From assembly GCF_026241155.1 (NCBI RefSeq), contig NZ_JAPFGP010000002.1, forward strand, positions 124,001-188,000: a stretch of 64,000 nt of DNA. Direction: 5' to 3'. Position 1 is the first letter of the stretch. Each line of letters opens with the position of its first letter. The notes under the pieces were generated by a model. The model was not told the DNA's origin and searched no databases. It saw only the letters and a list, made by a program, of their open reading frames with translations. This stretch comes from Paucibacter sp. PLA-PC-4. GTDB taxonomy: Bacteria > Pseudomonadota > Gammaproteobacteria > Burkholderiales > Burkholderiaceae_C. The position numbers and the translations under genes are program-made. Positions 17,183 through 25,484 of this stretch are shown here, in pieces.

Positions 17183-17506
17183 TCAGCGAATCAGCTCGGA
17201 CAGCTTGTCCGTGCGATCCTTCCAGTCATCGGCATCAGGCAGTGCCGGCTTGCGCTTGGTGATACTGGGCCAGCTCTTGGCCAGATCGGCGTTGATCTTG
17301 ATCATGTGCTGCTGATTGCCCGGTACATCTTCCTCCGGCAAGATGGCATTGACCGGGCACTCCGGGATGCACACGGCGCAGTCGATGCACTCATCGGGGT
17401 CGATGGTCAGGAAGTTCGGGCCTTCGCGGAAGCAATCGACGGGGCAGACATCCACGCAATCGGTGTATTTGCAGCGGATGCAGGCTTCGGTAACGACGTG
17501 TGTCAT
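17183..17506 (-). CDS. fdxA: 7Fe ferredoxin FdxA
   Basis: 107 residues. The cysteine pattern is that of Azotobacter FdI-type ferredoxins: Cys9, Cys17 and Cys50 for a [3Fe-4S] cluster and Cys21, Cys40, Cys43 and Cys46 for a [4Fe-4S] cluster. The long C-terminal tail ([17 protein letters not shown] onward) is normal for this family. It is a soluble low-potential electron carrier. It lies between the sulfate-assimilation genes and a ferredoxin-NADP reductase, all on the minus strand, with about 70 bases separating it from the SUMT gene. Confidence 0.96.
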   Translation of the reverse strand: MTHVVTEACIRCKYTDCVDVCPVDCFREGPNFLTIDPDECIDCAVCIPECPVNAILPEEDVPGNQQHMIKINADLAKSWPSITKRKPALPDADDWKDRTDKLSELIR

Positions 17507-17578
17507 GGGAAAACTCGGGTTTTTTAGGGCCAGGTGCCGGTCGGACCTGGACGGCCCGGCGGTGGCAGGAGGCTGATT

Positions 17579-18343
17579 TTAATCACTGAGGGTCTTGGCC
17601 CGGCTTTGTTGCCGCTCAAGCTCAGGGGCTTTGGGTACGGTTTTCACCACCACCCGGGCGCCGGCGCCCACGGTGACGACGGTCGGCCGGCCGTTGTGCA
17701 GCAAGGCGGCGGCCGCAAGACCTGACACTGGGTGCTCGCTGGCCAGCGCGTCGGCGCAGCCGGCACGTGAGACGACGCTGCATGGCGTGTCCACCGGCCA
17801 GCCGGCCTCGACCAGCTTGCGCGACAGCGCGGCGAGCTGGCGCCCGGCCATATAGAAGACCTCGGTATCGGCCGACCGGAGTGCGCGCAGAGCGCCCTCC
17901 TGCGTCATCGCGGTCGTCAGGCTGACGCTGCGGCCCTGACCGCGACGGGTCAGCGGGCGCTGGGTATGGGCGGCGGCGGCCAGCGCGGCGGTGACGCCGG
18001 GCACGACTTCGCAGGCGATGCCAGCCTGGCCAAGGGCCAGCAGCTCCTCTTCGAGCCGCCCGAAGATGCTGGCATCGCCGCCTTTGAGCCGCACGACCAC
18101 GGCATGGCTGAGCGCCTGCTTGACGAGCAGCGCATTGATCGCCGTCTGCGCTGTGCTGTTGGTGAATCCGCGCTTGCCGACGTCCAGCCAGCGGGCTTGG
18201 GGTGCAAGTTCGCGCAGCGTCGGGTCGGTCAAGGCGTCGAACAGCACGACATCGGCGGCTGCGAGCGCACGTGCGCCGCGCAGCGTGATGAGATCTGCCG
18301 CGCCTGGGCCGGCGCTGACGAAGATGACCTTGCCGGCAGCCAT
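17579..18343 (-). CDS. cobA: Uroporphyrinogen-III C-methyltransferase (SUMT)
   Basis: 254 residues. Motifs include VSAGPGAADLITLRGARAL at the N-terminus (SAM-binding GPGxxDLLT region), VVRLKGGDASIFGR and the VVPGVTAALAAAAH loop. It methylates uroporphyrinogen III twice to precorrin-2, the first step to siroheme, the prosthetic group of the sulfite reductase encoded upstream. It lacks the CysG oxidase/ferrochelatase part, so that step must be encoded elsewhere. It is the last gene of the cys operon, two bases after cysN. A C-terminal tail rich in Lys, Glu and Gln extends past the usual domain end. Confidence 0.94.
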   Translation of the reverse strand: MAAGKVIFVSAGPGAADLITLRGARALAAADVVLFDALTDPTLRELAPQARWLDVGKRGFTNSTAQTAINALLVKQALSHAVVVRLKGGDASIFGRLEEELLALGQAGIACEVVPGVTAALAAAAHTQRPLTRRGQGRSVSLTTAMTQEGALRALRSADTEVFYMAGRQLAALSRKLVEAGWPVDTPCSVVSRAGCADALASEHPVSGLAAAALLHNGRPTVVTVGAGARVVVKTVPKAPELERQQSRAKTLSD

Positions 18344-18345
18344 GA

Positions 18346-19644
18346 TCAGCGCACCAGCAGCGCGCCGCTGGTGCGGTTGCTCGTCGGGTCGACCACGATC
18401 AGCGCGCCGCCGACGCGGTTGTTGGCATAGGGCTCGACCGGCAGGGCCTGCTGCACCTCGATGCGCACATGGCCGATCTCGTTGACCGCCAGCTCATGGG
18501 CTTGGGTCTCGGCCAGACTGTTGACGTCGAGCTTGTGCTCGATCGCGCTGATGCGGGCCTGAACCCAGCGGTTGCCGTGCCGCACCCAGTACTTGCGGCC
18601 GATCTGCGCGGGCTCGGTGTCCAGCCAGGCCAAGGTCGCCTCGAAGCTCTGCACCGGGGTGGCTGAACCCGGCGTGACGATCCAGTCGCCGCGGCTGACG
18701 TCGAGTTGGCGGTCCAGCACGACGCCGGCCGACTCGCCGGCCACGCTGTGGGCCACGGTCTCGCCGGCTCGGCGCACTTCGGCGACGACCGCCGTCTCAC
18801 CGCTGGGCAGAATCTGCACCGTGTCGCCGGCCTTGACCTGGCCATGGGCGATGCGGCCCCACAACGTGCGCGGCTGGTTGCCGGTGCCTTCACCCTCACG
18901 CGCCACGTACTGCACCGGGATCAGGAGCTGACCCTCGACCTTCTCCTGCACGGCCGGCAGGCCTTCGAGCACCTGCAAGAGCGAGGGGCCGTCGTACCAG
19001 GCTGCGTCCAGTGGCTGGGTCACGTTGTCGCCGCGCAGCGCGGAGACCGGTACGATGGCCGTGACTTCGATCCCAGCCTGGGCGGCGAAGGCGTGCAAGG
19101 CCTTGCTGACAGTGGCGAACGCGGCGCCCGGATCTTCGGCCGCATCGATCTTGTTGATAGCGAACACGATGCTCGGCACGCGCAGCAAATGGGCCAGCAG
19201 GCTGTGGCGACGGGTCTGCGGCAGCAGCTGCACCTCGGCCTGGCTGACATCGAGCTTGGTGATGTCAACCAGCACGACGGCAGCGTCTGAGCCGGCTGCG
19301 GCGGTGACCATATTGCGGGTGTATTGCTCATGGCCGGGCGCGTCGGCAATGATGAACTTGCGCGTCCTGGTCGCAAAGTAGCGATAGGCCACATCAATTG
19401 TGATGCCCTGTTCGCGCTCGGCTTCCAGGCCGTCGGTCAGCAAGCTCAGATCGATGGGGGCACCGGCGGCGCGCTTTTGCAGCGTGTCGAGCTGGTCGGC
19501 CAGGATGGCACGACTGTCGAACAGCAGGCGGCCGATCAAAGTGCTCTTGCCGTCATCGACGCTGCCAGCGGTCAGGAAGCGCAGCGCGCGGTGATGGGTG
19601 TCCACATCCTGTTCGTGGACCAGCGGATTCAAAACGGCGCTCAT
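18346..19644 (-). CDS. cysN: Sulfate adenylyltransferase large subunit (GTPase)
   Basis: 432 residues from the ATG at 19644, which sits two bases after the cysD stop; a much longer frame to 20085 only overlaps cysD. GTPase motifs are GSVDDGKST at 27-35, DAPGHEQYTRNM and NKID; EF-Tu-like domains II and III follow. With CysD it activates sulfate to adenosine 5'-phosphosulfate (APS), GTP hydrolysis driving the reaction. No APS-kinase (CysC) domain is fused, consistent with a pathway that reduces APS directly. Confidence 0.96.
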   Translation of the reverse strand: MSAVLNPLVHEQDVDTHHRALRFLTAGSVDDGKSTLIGRLLFDSRAILADQLDTLQKRAAGAPIDLSLLTDGLEAEREQGITIDVAYRYFATRTRKFIIADAPGHEQYTRNMVTAAAGSDAAVVLVDITKLDVSQAEVQLLPQTRRHSLLAHLLRVPSIVFAINKIDAAEDPGAAFATVSKALHAFAAQAGIEVTAIVPVSALRGDNVTQPLDAAWYDGPSLLQVLEGLPAVQEKVEGQLLIPVQYVAREGEGTGNQPRTLWGRIAHGQVKAGDTVQILPSGETAVVAEVRRAGETVAHSVAGESAGVVLDRQLDVSRGDWIVTPGSATPVQSFEATLAWLDTEPAQIGRKYWVRHGNRWVQARISAIEHKLDVNSLAETQAHELAVNEIGHVRIEVQQALPVEPYANNRVGGALIVVDPTSNRTSGALLVR

Positions 19645-19646
19645 GA

Positions 19647-20606
19647 TCAGAAATACCCTTCCTTCTTGCGGCGCTCCATCGAGGCCTCGGATGTGCGGTC
19701 GTCCATGCGGGTCGCACCGCGCTCGCTGACCGTGACGGTCAGCGTCTCGGCAACGATGTCGGTGGCGCTGGCCGCGTCGCTCTCGACCGGGCAGGTGCAG
19801 GTCATGTCGCCGACGGTGCGAAACCGCACGGTCGCGGTCTCGACCTGCTCGCCGGCGTCGGGCGGCGTGACCTCGGTCAGTGGTACCAAGAGGCCTTTGC
19901 GGCGTATCACCTGGCGCTGGTGCGCGTAGTACAGGCCCGGCAGCGGGATGTTCTCGCGCGCCAGGTAGAGCCACACATCGAGCTCGGTCCAGTTGCTGAT
20001 CGGAAAGGCGCGGAAGTGCTCGCCGGGGCGGATGCGCGTGTTGAACAGGCTCCACAGCTCGGGGCGCTGCTCCTTTGGCTGCCACTGGCCGAAGCTGTCG
20101 CGGTGGCTGAAGATGCGCTCCTTGGCGCGCGCCTTTTCCTCGTCGCGGCGGGCGCCGCCGATCAGAACATCGAAGCGATGCTCCTCGATGGCTTCCAGTA
20201 GGGTCACGGTCTGGTGGCCATTGCGCGACTCCAGCGGATGGGCCAGGCGGACCGTGCCCTTTTTGATCGACTCGTCCATGTGCGCGACGATCAGGCGTTC
20301 GCCCATCTCGCGAGCGCGGCGGTCGCGGAACTCGATCACTTCGGGGAAATTGTGGCCGGTGTCCACATGGACCAGCGGGAAGGGCAGCTTGCCCTTGAAC
20401 TCGTTGCCCGCCACACGTTGCTTGAAGGCCTTCTCGGCCAGTCGCAGCACGACGCAGGAGTCCTTGCCGCCGGAGAACAGCAGGGCTGGACGCTCGAAGG
20501 CAGCCGCCACCTCGCGCAGGATGAAGATGGCTTCTTCTTCCAGATGGTCGAGATGGCGCTGGTCCACCGTGGCGGCCAGCTGTTGCAGATTGATCGGGGC
20601 ATTCAT
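19647..20606 (-). CDS. cysD: Sulfate adenylyltransferase small subunit
   Basis: 319 residues, near the usual ~300. The PP-loop SGGKDS is at 45-50, followed by VHVDTGHNFPEVIEFRDRRA and a C-terminal RKKEGYF ending, both family hallmarks. It forms the heterodimer that adenylates sulfate with CysN. The start overlaps the cysH stop by four bases and the stop is two bases from cysN, so the set is translated as a unit. The CTCPVESDAAS segment is also characteristic. Confidence 0.97.
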   Translation of the reverse strand: MNAPINLQQLAATVDQRHLDHLEEEAIFILREVAAAFERPALLFSGGKDSCVVLRLAEKAFKQRVAGNEFKGKLPFPLVHVDTGHNFPEVIEFRDRRAREMGERLIVAHMDESIKKGTVRLAHPLESRNGHQTVTLLEAIEEHRFDVLIGGARRDEEKARAKERIFSHRDSFGQWQPKEQRPELWSLFNTRIRPGEHFRAFPISNWTELDVWLYLARENIPLPGLYYAHQRQVIRRKGLLVPLTEVTPPDAGEQVETATVRFRTVGDMTCTCPVESDAASATDIVAETLTVTVSERGATRMDDRTSEASMERRKKEGYF

Positions 20607-21388
20607 GCCTGGGCTCCTGACTTCAGTTCTTCATTGCTGTGGGCCTTGTGCAAGCCGCACTCTTTGGCGTTCTCATCCTCCCACCACCAGCGACCCGAGC
20701 GGAAGTCCTCCCCTACCGAGATTGCGCGGGTGCAGGGCGCGCAGCCGATGCTGGGCATGAACTGGTCATGCAGGGCGTTGAAGGGCACATCGCGGGTGGC
20801 GATGTAATGCCAAACATCTGCCCAGCTCCATTCGGCCAGCACATTGAGCTTGGTCCGGCCCTGGCCATCTGGCTCGGCGAACGGCACCTCGGCGCGGTTG
20901 CTGCTCTGCTCGCGGCGCAGACCTGTTATCCAGGCCGTTCGGCCGGCCAACATGCGACCCAGTGGCTCCAGCTTGCGGATGCCGCAGCAGGTCTTGCGCA
21001 GAGCCAGGCTCTCGTACATCGCGCGTTCGCCGTTGCTGTTGACAAAATGGATCACCGCCTCGTGCACCGGACTGAAGATCTCGACCTTTAGTGCATAGCG
21101 GTCCTCGATAGCAGGGATCAACGCCAGGGTCTCGTCATGAAGCTGGCCAGTGTTCAAGGTGGCGATGCAGATCGGCAGCGCATGGCGGGCGATCAGGTCA
21201 GTGATCACCATGTCTTCGGCGCCCAGGCTGGTCGACTGGATCAGGCCGTCGCCATGGTCGGCATGGGCCTGCTTCAGTATCGCCACCGTCCTGGCCAGGC
21301 GGTCCTCAAAGCCAGCCGTCTGGCGGGCATACAGGGCGATGGCCGAGGCGCTGGCCGCAGGGGACAGAGAGGAGATTTCACCGCTCAT
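20603..21388 (-). CDS. cysH: Assimilatory APS reductase (phosphoadenylyl/adenylyl-sulfate reductase)
   Basis: 261 residues from the ATG at 21388. The [4Fe-4S] cysteine set is complete: Cys134-Cys135 and Cys216/Cys219 (TCCGIRK and GCAPCT), marking the APS-reducing rather than PAPS-reducing type. The catalytic C-terminal ECGLHK has Cys244. TSLGAEDMV and ATLNTGQLHDETL form the nucleotide-binding region. It reduces APS to sulfite using thioredoxin or glutaredoxin, fitting the absence of cysC. It starts two bases after the DUF934 gene and overlaps cysD by four. Confidence 0.96.
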   Translation of the reverse strand: MSGEISSLSPAASASAIALYARQTAGFEDRLARTVAILKQAHADHGDGLIQSTSLGAEDMVITDLIARHALPICIATLNTGQLHDETLALIPAIEDRYALKVEIFSPVHEAVIHFVNSNGERAMYESLALRKTCCGIRKLEPLGRMLAGRTAWITGLRREQSSNRAEVPFAEPDGQGRTKLNVLAEWSWADVWHYIATRDVPFNALHDQFMPSIGCAPCTRAISVGEDFRSGRWWWEDENAKECGLHKAHSNEELKSGAQA

Positions 21389-21390
21389 GG

Positions 21391-21882
21391 TCAGCCCCGG
21401 GCGAAGGCCGGCTTGGTGAAGCTGACGTCGCCCTGGTAGTGGGCCGGGAAGAAGCTCAGCGCCCGTTTGGCCGCCTCGACGCTCTCGCCGGCGCGCAGCT
21501 GTACCGCGTCGAAGCCTGTACGGGCCAGCAGCGGCAGCATGTCGACCAGCACCTCGCCAGTGGCGCGAACTTCGCCGGCGTAGCGGTAGCGCGAGCGCAG
21601 CAGATGGGCTTGGCTGTAGGCGCGGCCGTCCACCCACTTCGGGAACTTCAGCACGATCATCGCTAGACGGGGCAGGTCGCCGGCCAGGTCTTCGATCGCA
21701 TAGTCATTGGGCACTTCGACGGCGGTCGCCAGGCCGGCCGGCCAGTGATCGCGCACGGCATGCCATTGCTCGAGGGTCAAAAGCAGATTGGAAGCCGGAT
21801 CAGGATCGGGCTTGGGGCCGTCCTCGCCGACGACTCGGTGCCATGGCTCGTGGGGATGATGGTCAACAAACTTCATGGTCAT
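21391..21882 (-). CDS. DUF934 protein of the sulfate-assimilation operon
   Basis: 163 residues. The sequence matches the DUF934 family: a LLLTLEQWHAVRDHWPAG segment, an LAMIVLKFPKWVDGRAYSQA core and FDAVQLRAGESVEAAKRAL near the C-terminus. The family is found almost only between cysI and cysH in proteobacteria and is thought to assist sulfite or sulfate reduction; no enzymatic activity is established. The start may be the ATG at 21882 or the next one at 21876. It is two bases from cysH and five from cysI. Confidence 0.92.
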   Translation of the reverse strand: MTMKFVDHHPHEPWHRVVGEDGPKPDPDPASNLLLTLEQWHAVRDHWPAGLATAVEVPNDYAIEDLAGDLPRLAMIVLKFPKWVDGRAYSQAHLLRSRYRYAGEVRATGEVLVDMLPLLARTGFDAVQLRAGESVEAAKRALSFFPAHYQGDVSFTKPAFARG

Positions 21883-21887
21883 CGTTC

Positions 21888-23597
21888 TCAGTGAGCGGCT
21901 GCGGTCAGGGTGCCGGTCGTCGTGCGCACGGCGTTGGCAGGGGCCTTGAATGGCTCGATGCCGACACGGCGCACCGTGTCGATGAAGCGCTCGCCGGCCT
22001 GGCGCTGCGCGCGGTAGGTCTGCACGACGGATTCGATCACATCGGGCACCTCGTCAGCCGCGAAGGAGGGCCCGATGACCTTGCCCACTTGGGCGCTGCC
22101 GGAGATGGTCGAGCCGTCGGAGCCGGCCAGCGTGATCTGGTACCACTCGCTGCCGTCCTTGTCGACGCCCAGGATGCCGATATGGCCGCTGTGGTGGTGG
22201 CCGCAGCTATTGATGCAGCCACTGATGTGCAGGTCGATGTCGCCGATATCGTAGAGCTCATCCAGATCCTGGAAACGCTCAGTGATGGCCTCGGCCACCG
22301 GGATGGAACGGGCATTGGCCAGTGCGCAGAAGTCGCCGCCGGGGCAGGCGATCATGTCGCTCAGCAGTCCGATATTGGGCGTCGCGAAGCCGTTGGCCTT
22401 GGCCGCCTCGAACAGCGCCGGCAGATCGCTCTCGCGCACCCAGGGCAGCAGCAGGTTCTGGTCATGGGTGACGCGCAACTCGCCGTGGCTGAACTGGTCG
22501 GCCAGATCGGCGGCGGCCTCCATCTGCGAATCAGTGGCGTCACCCGGTGGGATGCCCAGGCGCTTGAGCGACAGGGTGACGCCACGGTAGCCGCTGAGTT
22601 TGTGCGCATGGACATTGCGCTCCAGCCAGCGCTGATAGGCGCTCTTGGCCGGCACATCCTGGAAGATGTCGATGGCGGGCACGCTGGTGACGCCGGCCGG
22701 TATGACGAAGCTGGCCGCGACGCGGTCCAGCTCTGCCTGCGGAATGATGTGCTCTCGCCCACCCTCGTCCAGCGCCAGGATCCCCTGGAACTCCTTGTTG
22801 ACCGCATCGAAAAAGGCCTGGCCCTCGGCTTTCACCAATATCTTGATGCGGGCCTTGTACATATTGTCACGACGGCCGTAGCGGTTGTAGACCCGCACGA
22901 TAGCTTCGATATAGACGAGGATCTGCTGCCAGGGCAGGAACTCGTTGACAACTTGGCCGATGATAGGGGTGCGGCCCATGCCGCCGCCGACCAGTACCTG
23001 GAAGCCGACCTCGCCGGCCTCGTTCTTTCTCAGCTGCAGGCCGATGTCGTGCCAAGCGATCGCGGCGCGATCTTCAAGGGCACCCGAGATGGCGATCTTG
23101 AACTTGCGGGGCAGGAAGGCGAACTCGGGGTGCAGGGTGCTCCACTGGCGCAGCACTTCGGCATAGGGACGCGGGTCGACGATCTCGTCGGCCGCGACGC
23201 CAGCCATACCGTCGCTGGTAATGTTGCGGATGCAGTTGCCGCTGGTCTGGATGCCGTGCATGTCCACATCGGCCAACAGGTCCATCACATCGGCCGACTG
23301 GACCAGTGGGATCCAGTTGTACTGCAGGTTCTGGCGCGTCGTGAAATGGCCGTAGCCGCGGTCATGCGTGCGCGCGATGTGGGCCAGCTGGCGCAGCTGC
23401 TTGGCGGACAGCACGCCATAGGGCACGGCCACGCGCAGCATCGGCGCATGGCGCTGCACATACCAGCCGTTTTGCAGGCGCAGCGGGCGGAACTCGTCGT
23501 CGGACAGGCTGCCGGCCAGGTTGCGTTCCAGTTGGTCGCGGAACTGCGCGGCGCGGGCGCGGACGAACTGTCGGTCGAAGTCGGTGTAGGCGTACAT
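21888..23597 (-). CDS. cysI: Sulfite reductase hemoprotein (nitrite/sulfite reductase family)
   Basis: 569 residues. The ferredoxin-like repeats are visible, and the siroheme/[4Fe-4S] ligands are Cys418, Cys424, Cys461 and Cys465 (CPGGDFC and CINSC). TSGNCIRNITSDGMAG is the family's substrate-side motif. It reduces sulfite to sulfide with six electrons. No CysJ flavoprotein subunit is encoded in the window; instead fdxA and a ferredoxin-NADP reductase lie a few genes downstream, so a ferredoxin-fed enzyme is plausible. The N-terminus lacks a signal, so it is cytoplasmic. Confidence 0.95.
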   Translation of the reverse strand: MYAYTDFDRQFVRARAAQFRDQLERNLAGSLSDDEFRPLRLQNGWYVQRHAPMLRVAVPYGVLSAKQLRQLAHIARTHDRGYGHFTTRQNLQYNWIPLVQSADVMDLLADVDMHGIQTSGNCIRNITSDGMAGVAADEIVDPRPYAEVLRQWSTLHPEFAFLPRKFKIAISGALEDRAAIAWHDIGLQLRKNEAGEVGFQVLVGGGMGRTPIIGQVVNEFLPWQQILVYIEAIVRVYNRYGRRDNMYKARIKILVKAEGQAFFDAVNKEFQGILALDEGGREHIIPQAELDRVAASFVIPAGVTSVPAIDIFQDVPAKSAYQRWLERNVHAHKLSGYRGVTLSLKRLGIPPGDATDSQMEAAADLADQFSHGELRVTHDQNLLLPWVRESDLPALFEAAKANGFATPNIGLLSDMIACPGGDFCALANARSIPVAEAITERFQDLDELYDIGDIDLHISGCINSCGHHHSGHIGILGVDKDGSEWYQITLAGSDGSTISGSAQVGKVIGPSFAADEVPDVIESVVQTYRAQRQAGERFIDTVRRVGIEPFKAPANAVRTTTGTLTAAAH

Positions 23598-23606
23598 AGA
23601 TCAGTC

Positions 23607-24383
23607 TTAGTGGATCACTTTCCAGCCGGCCATCAATAGCGAGCCGCACAAGAGCGTGCGCACGACGCCGTCGGGCAAGCGGCGGGTCAGCTGGGCGCCC
23701 AGCCAGATACCGGGCACCGAGCCTATCAACAGCGGCACCAGCAGCGCCCAGTTGACATGACCCAGGGTGGCGTGGCCGATGCCGGCCACAAGGGTGAGAG
23801 GGACGGCGTGCGCGATATCGCTGCCGACGATGTAGCGCGCCTCCAGGCGCGGGTAGATCAGCAGGATCAGGGTAGCGCCGATGGCGCCGGCGCCAATCGA
23901 GGACAGCGAGACCAGCACGCCCAGGATCACGCCCGAGAGCACGGTCAGCGCCGGCTTGCGCGACTCGGGGATGACGCGCTCCAGCCGCAGGCCCAGAGCC
24001 TGCCAGGACTTCTTGAAGGCCACGACCACGGCGGTCAGTAGCAGCGCGATTCCCAGCGAGAACGTCAGCGCCTCCGCCCAGCCTTTGGTGATGCCGGTGG
24101 TGTGCATCAGGGCCACGGTGGCGACGGAGGCGGGGATCGAACCTGCCAGCAGCAGCGCGGTGATGCCCCATTTGACGTGGCCGTGGCGGGCATGGGCGAC
24201 CGAACCGCTCACCTTGGTCAGCCCAGCAAACCACAGATCGGTGCCGATGGCCACCGCCGGGTTCAGCTTGAAGACCGATAGCAGCAGCGGCGTCATCAGC
24301 GAGCCACCGCCGACGCCGGTGATCCCGACGATGACGCCGACGCCAAAACCGCTCGCAATTGCTATCCAGTCGAACAAATCCAC
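23607..24383 (-). CDS. TSUP-family (TauE/SafE) membrane transporter
   Basis: 258 residues with about eight hydrophobic segments. The N-terminal GVGVIVGITGVGGGSLMTPLL and the mid-protein SSIGAGAIGATLILLIYP repeat are family hallmarks. The start is a GTG at 24383 with a GGGAGGGG just upstream; no ATG is available. As the first gene of the cys operon it probably moves a sulfur oxyanion (sulfate in, or sulfite or a sulfonate out). The classical CysPTWA sulfate importer is not in the window. Confidence 0.92.
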   Translation of the reverse strand: MDLFDWIAIASGFGVGVIVGITGVGGGSLMTPLLLSVFKLNPAVAIGTDLWFAGLTKVSGSVAHARHGHVKWGITALLLAGSIPASVATVALMHTTGITKGWAEALTFSLGIALLLTAVVVAFKKSWQALGLRLERVIPESRKPALTVLSGVILGVLVSLSSIGAGAIGATLILLIYPRLEARYIVGSDIAHAVPLTLVAGIGHATLGHVNWALLVPLLIGSVPGIWLGAQLTRRLPDGVVRTLLCGSLLMAGWKVIH

Positions 24384-24479
24384 CCCTCCCGTCAGGTCGG
24401 GCCCGTCGCTGTTGGCGGACCTAGGAGACGGACTCTATGGAAGCTTTATATATATGAGAACTACAAATTCGTAGATTGC
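24384..24479 (-). promoter_or_regulatory. AT-rich leader of the cys operon
   Basis: A markedly AT-rich block (24440-24480, TATATATATGAGAACTAC on the plus strand) separates ybiB from the TSUP gene. It is the only low-GC spot in this area and the likely promoter/activator region for the seven-gene operon; CysB is the expected activator, but no site could be assigned with confidence. Confidence 0.4.
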
Positions 24480-25433
24480 TTATTCATTAAACTGCATATG
24501 AGCCGAGATGGAAAGCCGGATCAGGGCCTGCACCTGCTCGTCAATGCGTGGCGGCACTGGCGCGCGGCCGTCGAACACGGCCCGGATCAGCGCGGCATTG
24601 GCGGTCGCCTCGCAGTCCGGCGACAACGGCCAGTCGAGGTCCGTCGTGTCAGCCGGGTGTAGATCGAAGCGCCGTCCCTCGGCAAAGCCGTAGAGCTGGG
24701 CGCGCCGGCGCAGATGGGCATAGGCCTCGCCCTCGCTGGCGCGCATCAGCAGGGCTCGGCCATCTCCAAGGCTCAGCGGCAGAAGGGCGTGTCCCATGCT
24801 GTCCAGATACTCGGGGTGGGTCACGGCCACCACCCGCACGCTGCGGCCCGGAGCGGCATCCAGCAGCTTGGCCACGCTGTGGCCGCTGTTTCGCAGGCCC
24901 AGGCGCGGACGCAGCGCCATCAGCGCGTCGAGTCCGGGGTTCAGCGCTGCCAGCGGTAGGCAGGCCAGGCGGCGCTCGCTCAGCTGGGTGTTGGCCTCGG
25001 TGAGGGTGTCGGCCGATGGCAGGCCCAGCGCGTCAAGCAGCGCGAACGGGCTCTCGCGGCTGTCGAAATCATGCCGGCCGAAGATCAGCACCGGCACACC
25101 CTGGCGCGCCAGCAGCAGGGCCACCAAAGGCATCAGATTGGCCTGCTTGCGTGCGCCGTTGAAGGTCGGCAGCAGTACGCAGCGCGGCCCGGCCGGCACT
25201 TCGACACTGGCGGTGCGTGCCTGCATCGCCCGCACGAAGCCGGCCAGCTCGGCCTGGCTTTCGCCCTTGATACGCAGTGCGATCAGGATGGCGCCGAGTT
25301 CCATCTCGGGCACCTGGCCGTCGAGGATGGCGCCGAACAGCGTCTCGGCCTGGGCCTCGTCGAGGTCGCGCGCTCCGCGTGCTCCGCGGCCGATTTCCTT
25401 GATGATGGGGGCGAAGCTTAGGGGCAATGACAT
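24480..25433 (-). CDS. ybiB: YbiB/TrpD2-family DNA-binding protein
   Basis: 317 residues. It resembles anthranilate phosphoribosyltransferase (TrpD) but has the YbiB features: an N-terminal helical domain with GAILIALRIKGESQAELAGFVRAM, LPTFNGARKQANLMPLVALLLARQGVPVL where TrpD has its PRPP-binding loop, and a degenerate catalytic loop. TrpD2 proteins bind single- or double-stranded nucleic acid and are non-enzymatic as far as known. It runs the same way as the cys operon but sits upstream of that operon's promoter region. Confidence 0.92.
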   Translation of the reverse strand: MSLPLSFAPIIKEIGRGARGARDLDEAQAETLFGAILDGQVPEMELGAILIALRIKGESQAELAGFVRAMQARTASVEVPAGPRCVLLPTFNGARKQANLMPLVALLLARQGVPVLIFGRHDFDSRESPFALLDALGLPSADTLTEANTQLSERRLACLPLAALNPGLDALMALRPRLGLRNSGHSVAKLLDAAPGRSVRVVAVTHPEYLDSMGHALLPLSLGDGRALLMRASEGEAYAHLRRRAQLYGFAEGRRFDLHPADTTDLDWPLSPDCEATANAALIRAVFDGRAPVPPRIDEQVQALIRLSISAHMQFNE

Positions 25434-25484
25434 GGCGGAAGTTTAGTGGGCCGTGCAGAATGCGCGCGATCTGAGGAGAGGGCG

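Noticed and set aside
21843-23639. A 598-codon plus-strand frame opposite cysI and DUF934
   Set aside because: The minus-strand sulfite reductase is unmistakable, including its Fe-S cysteines; the frame is a shadow.
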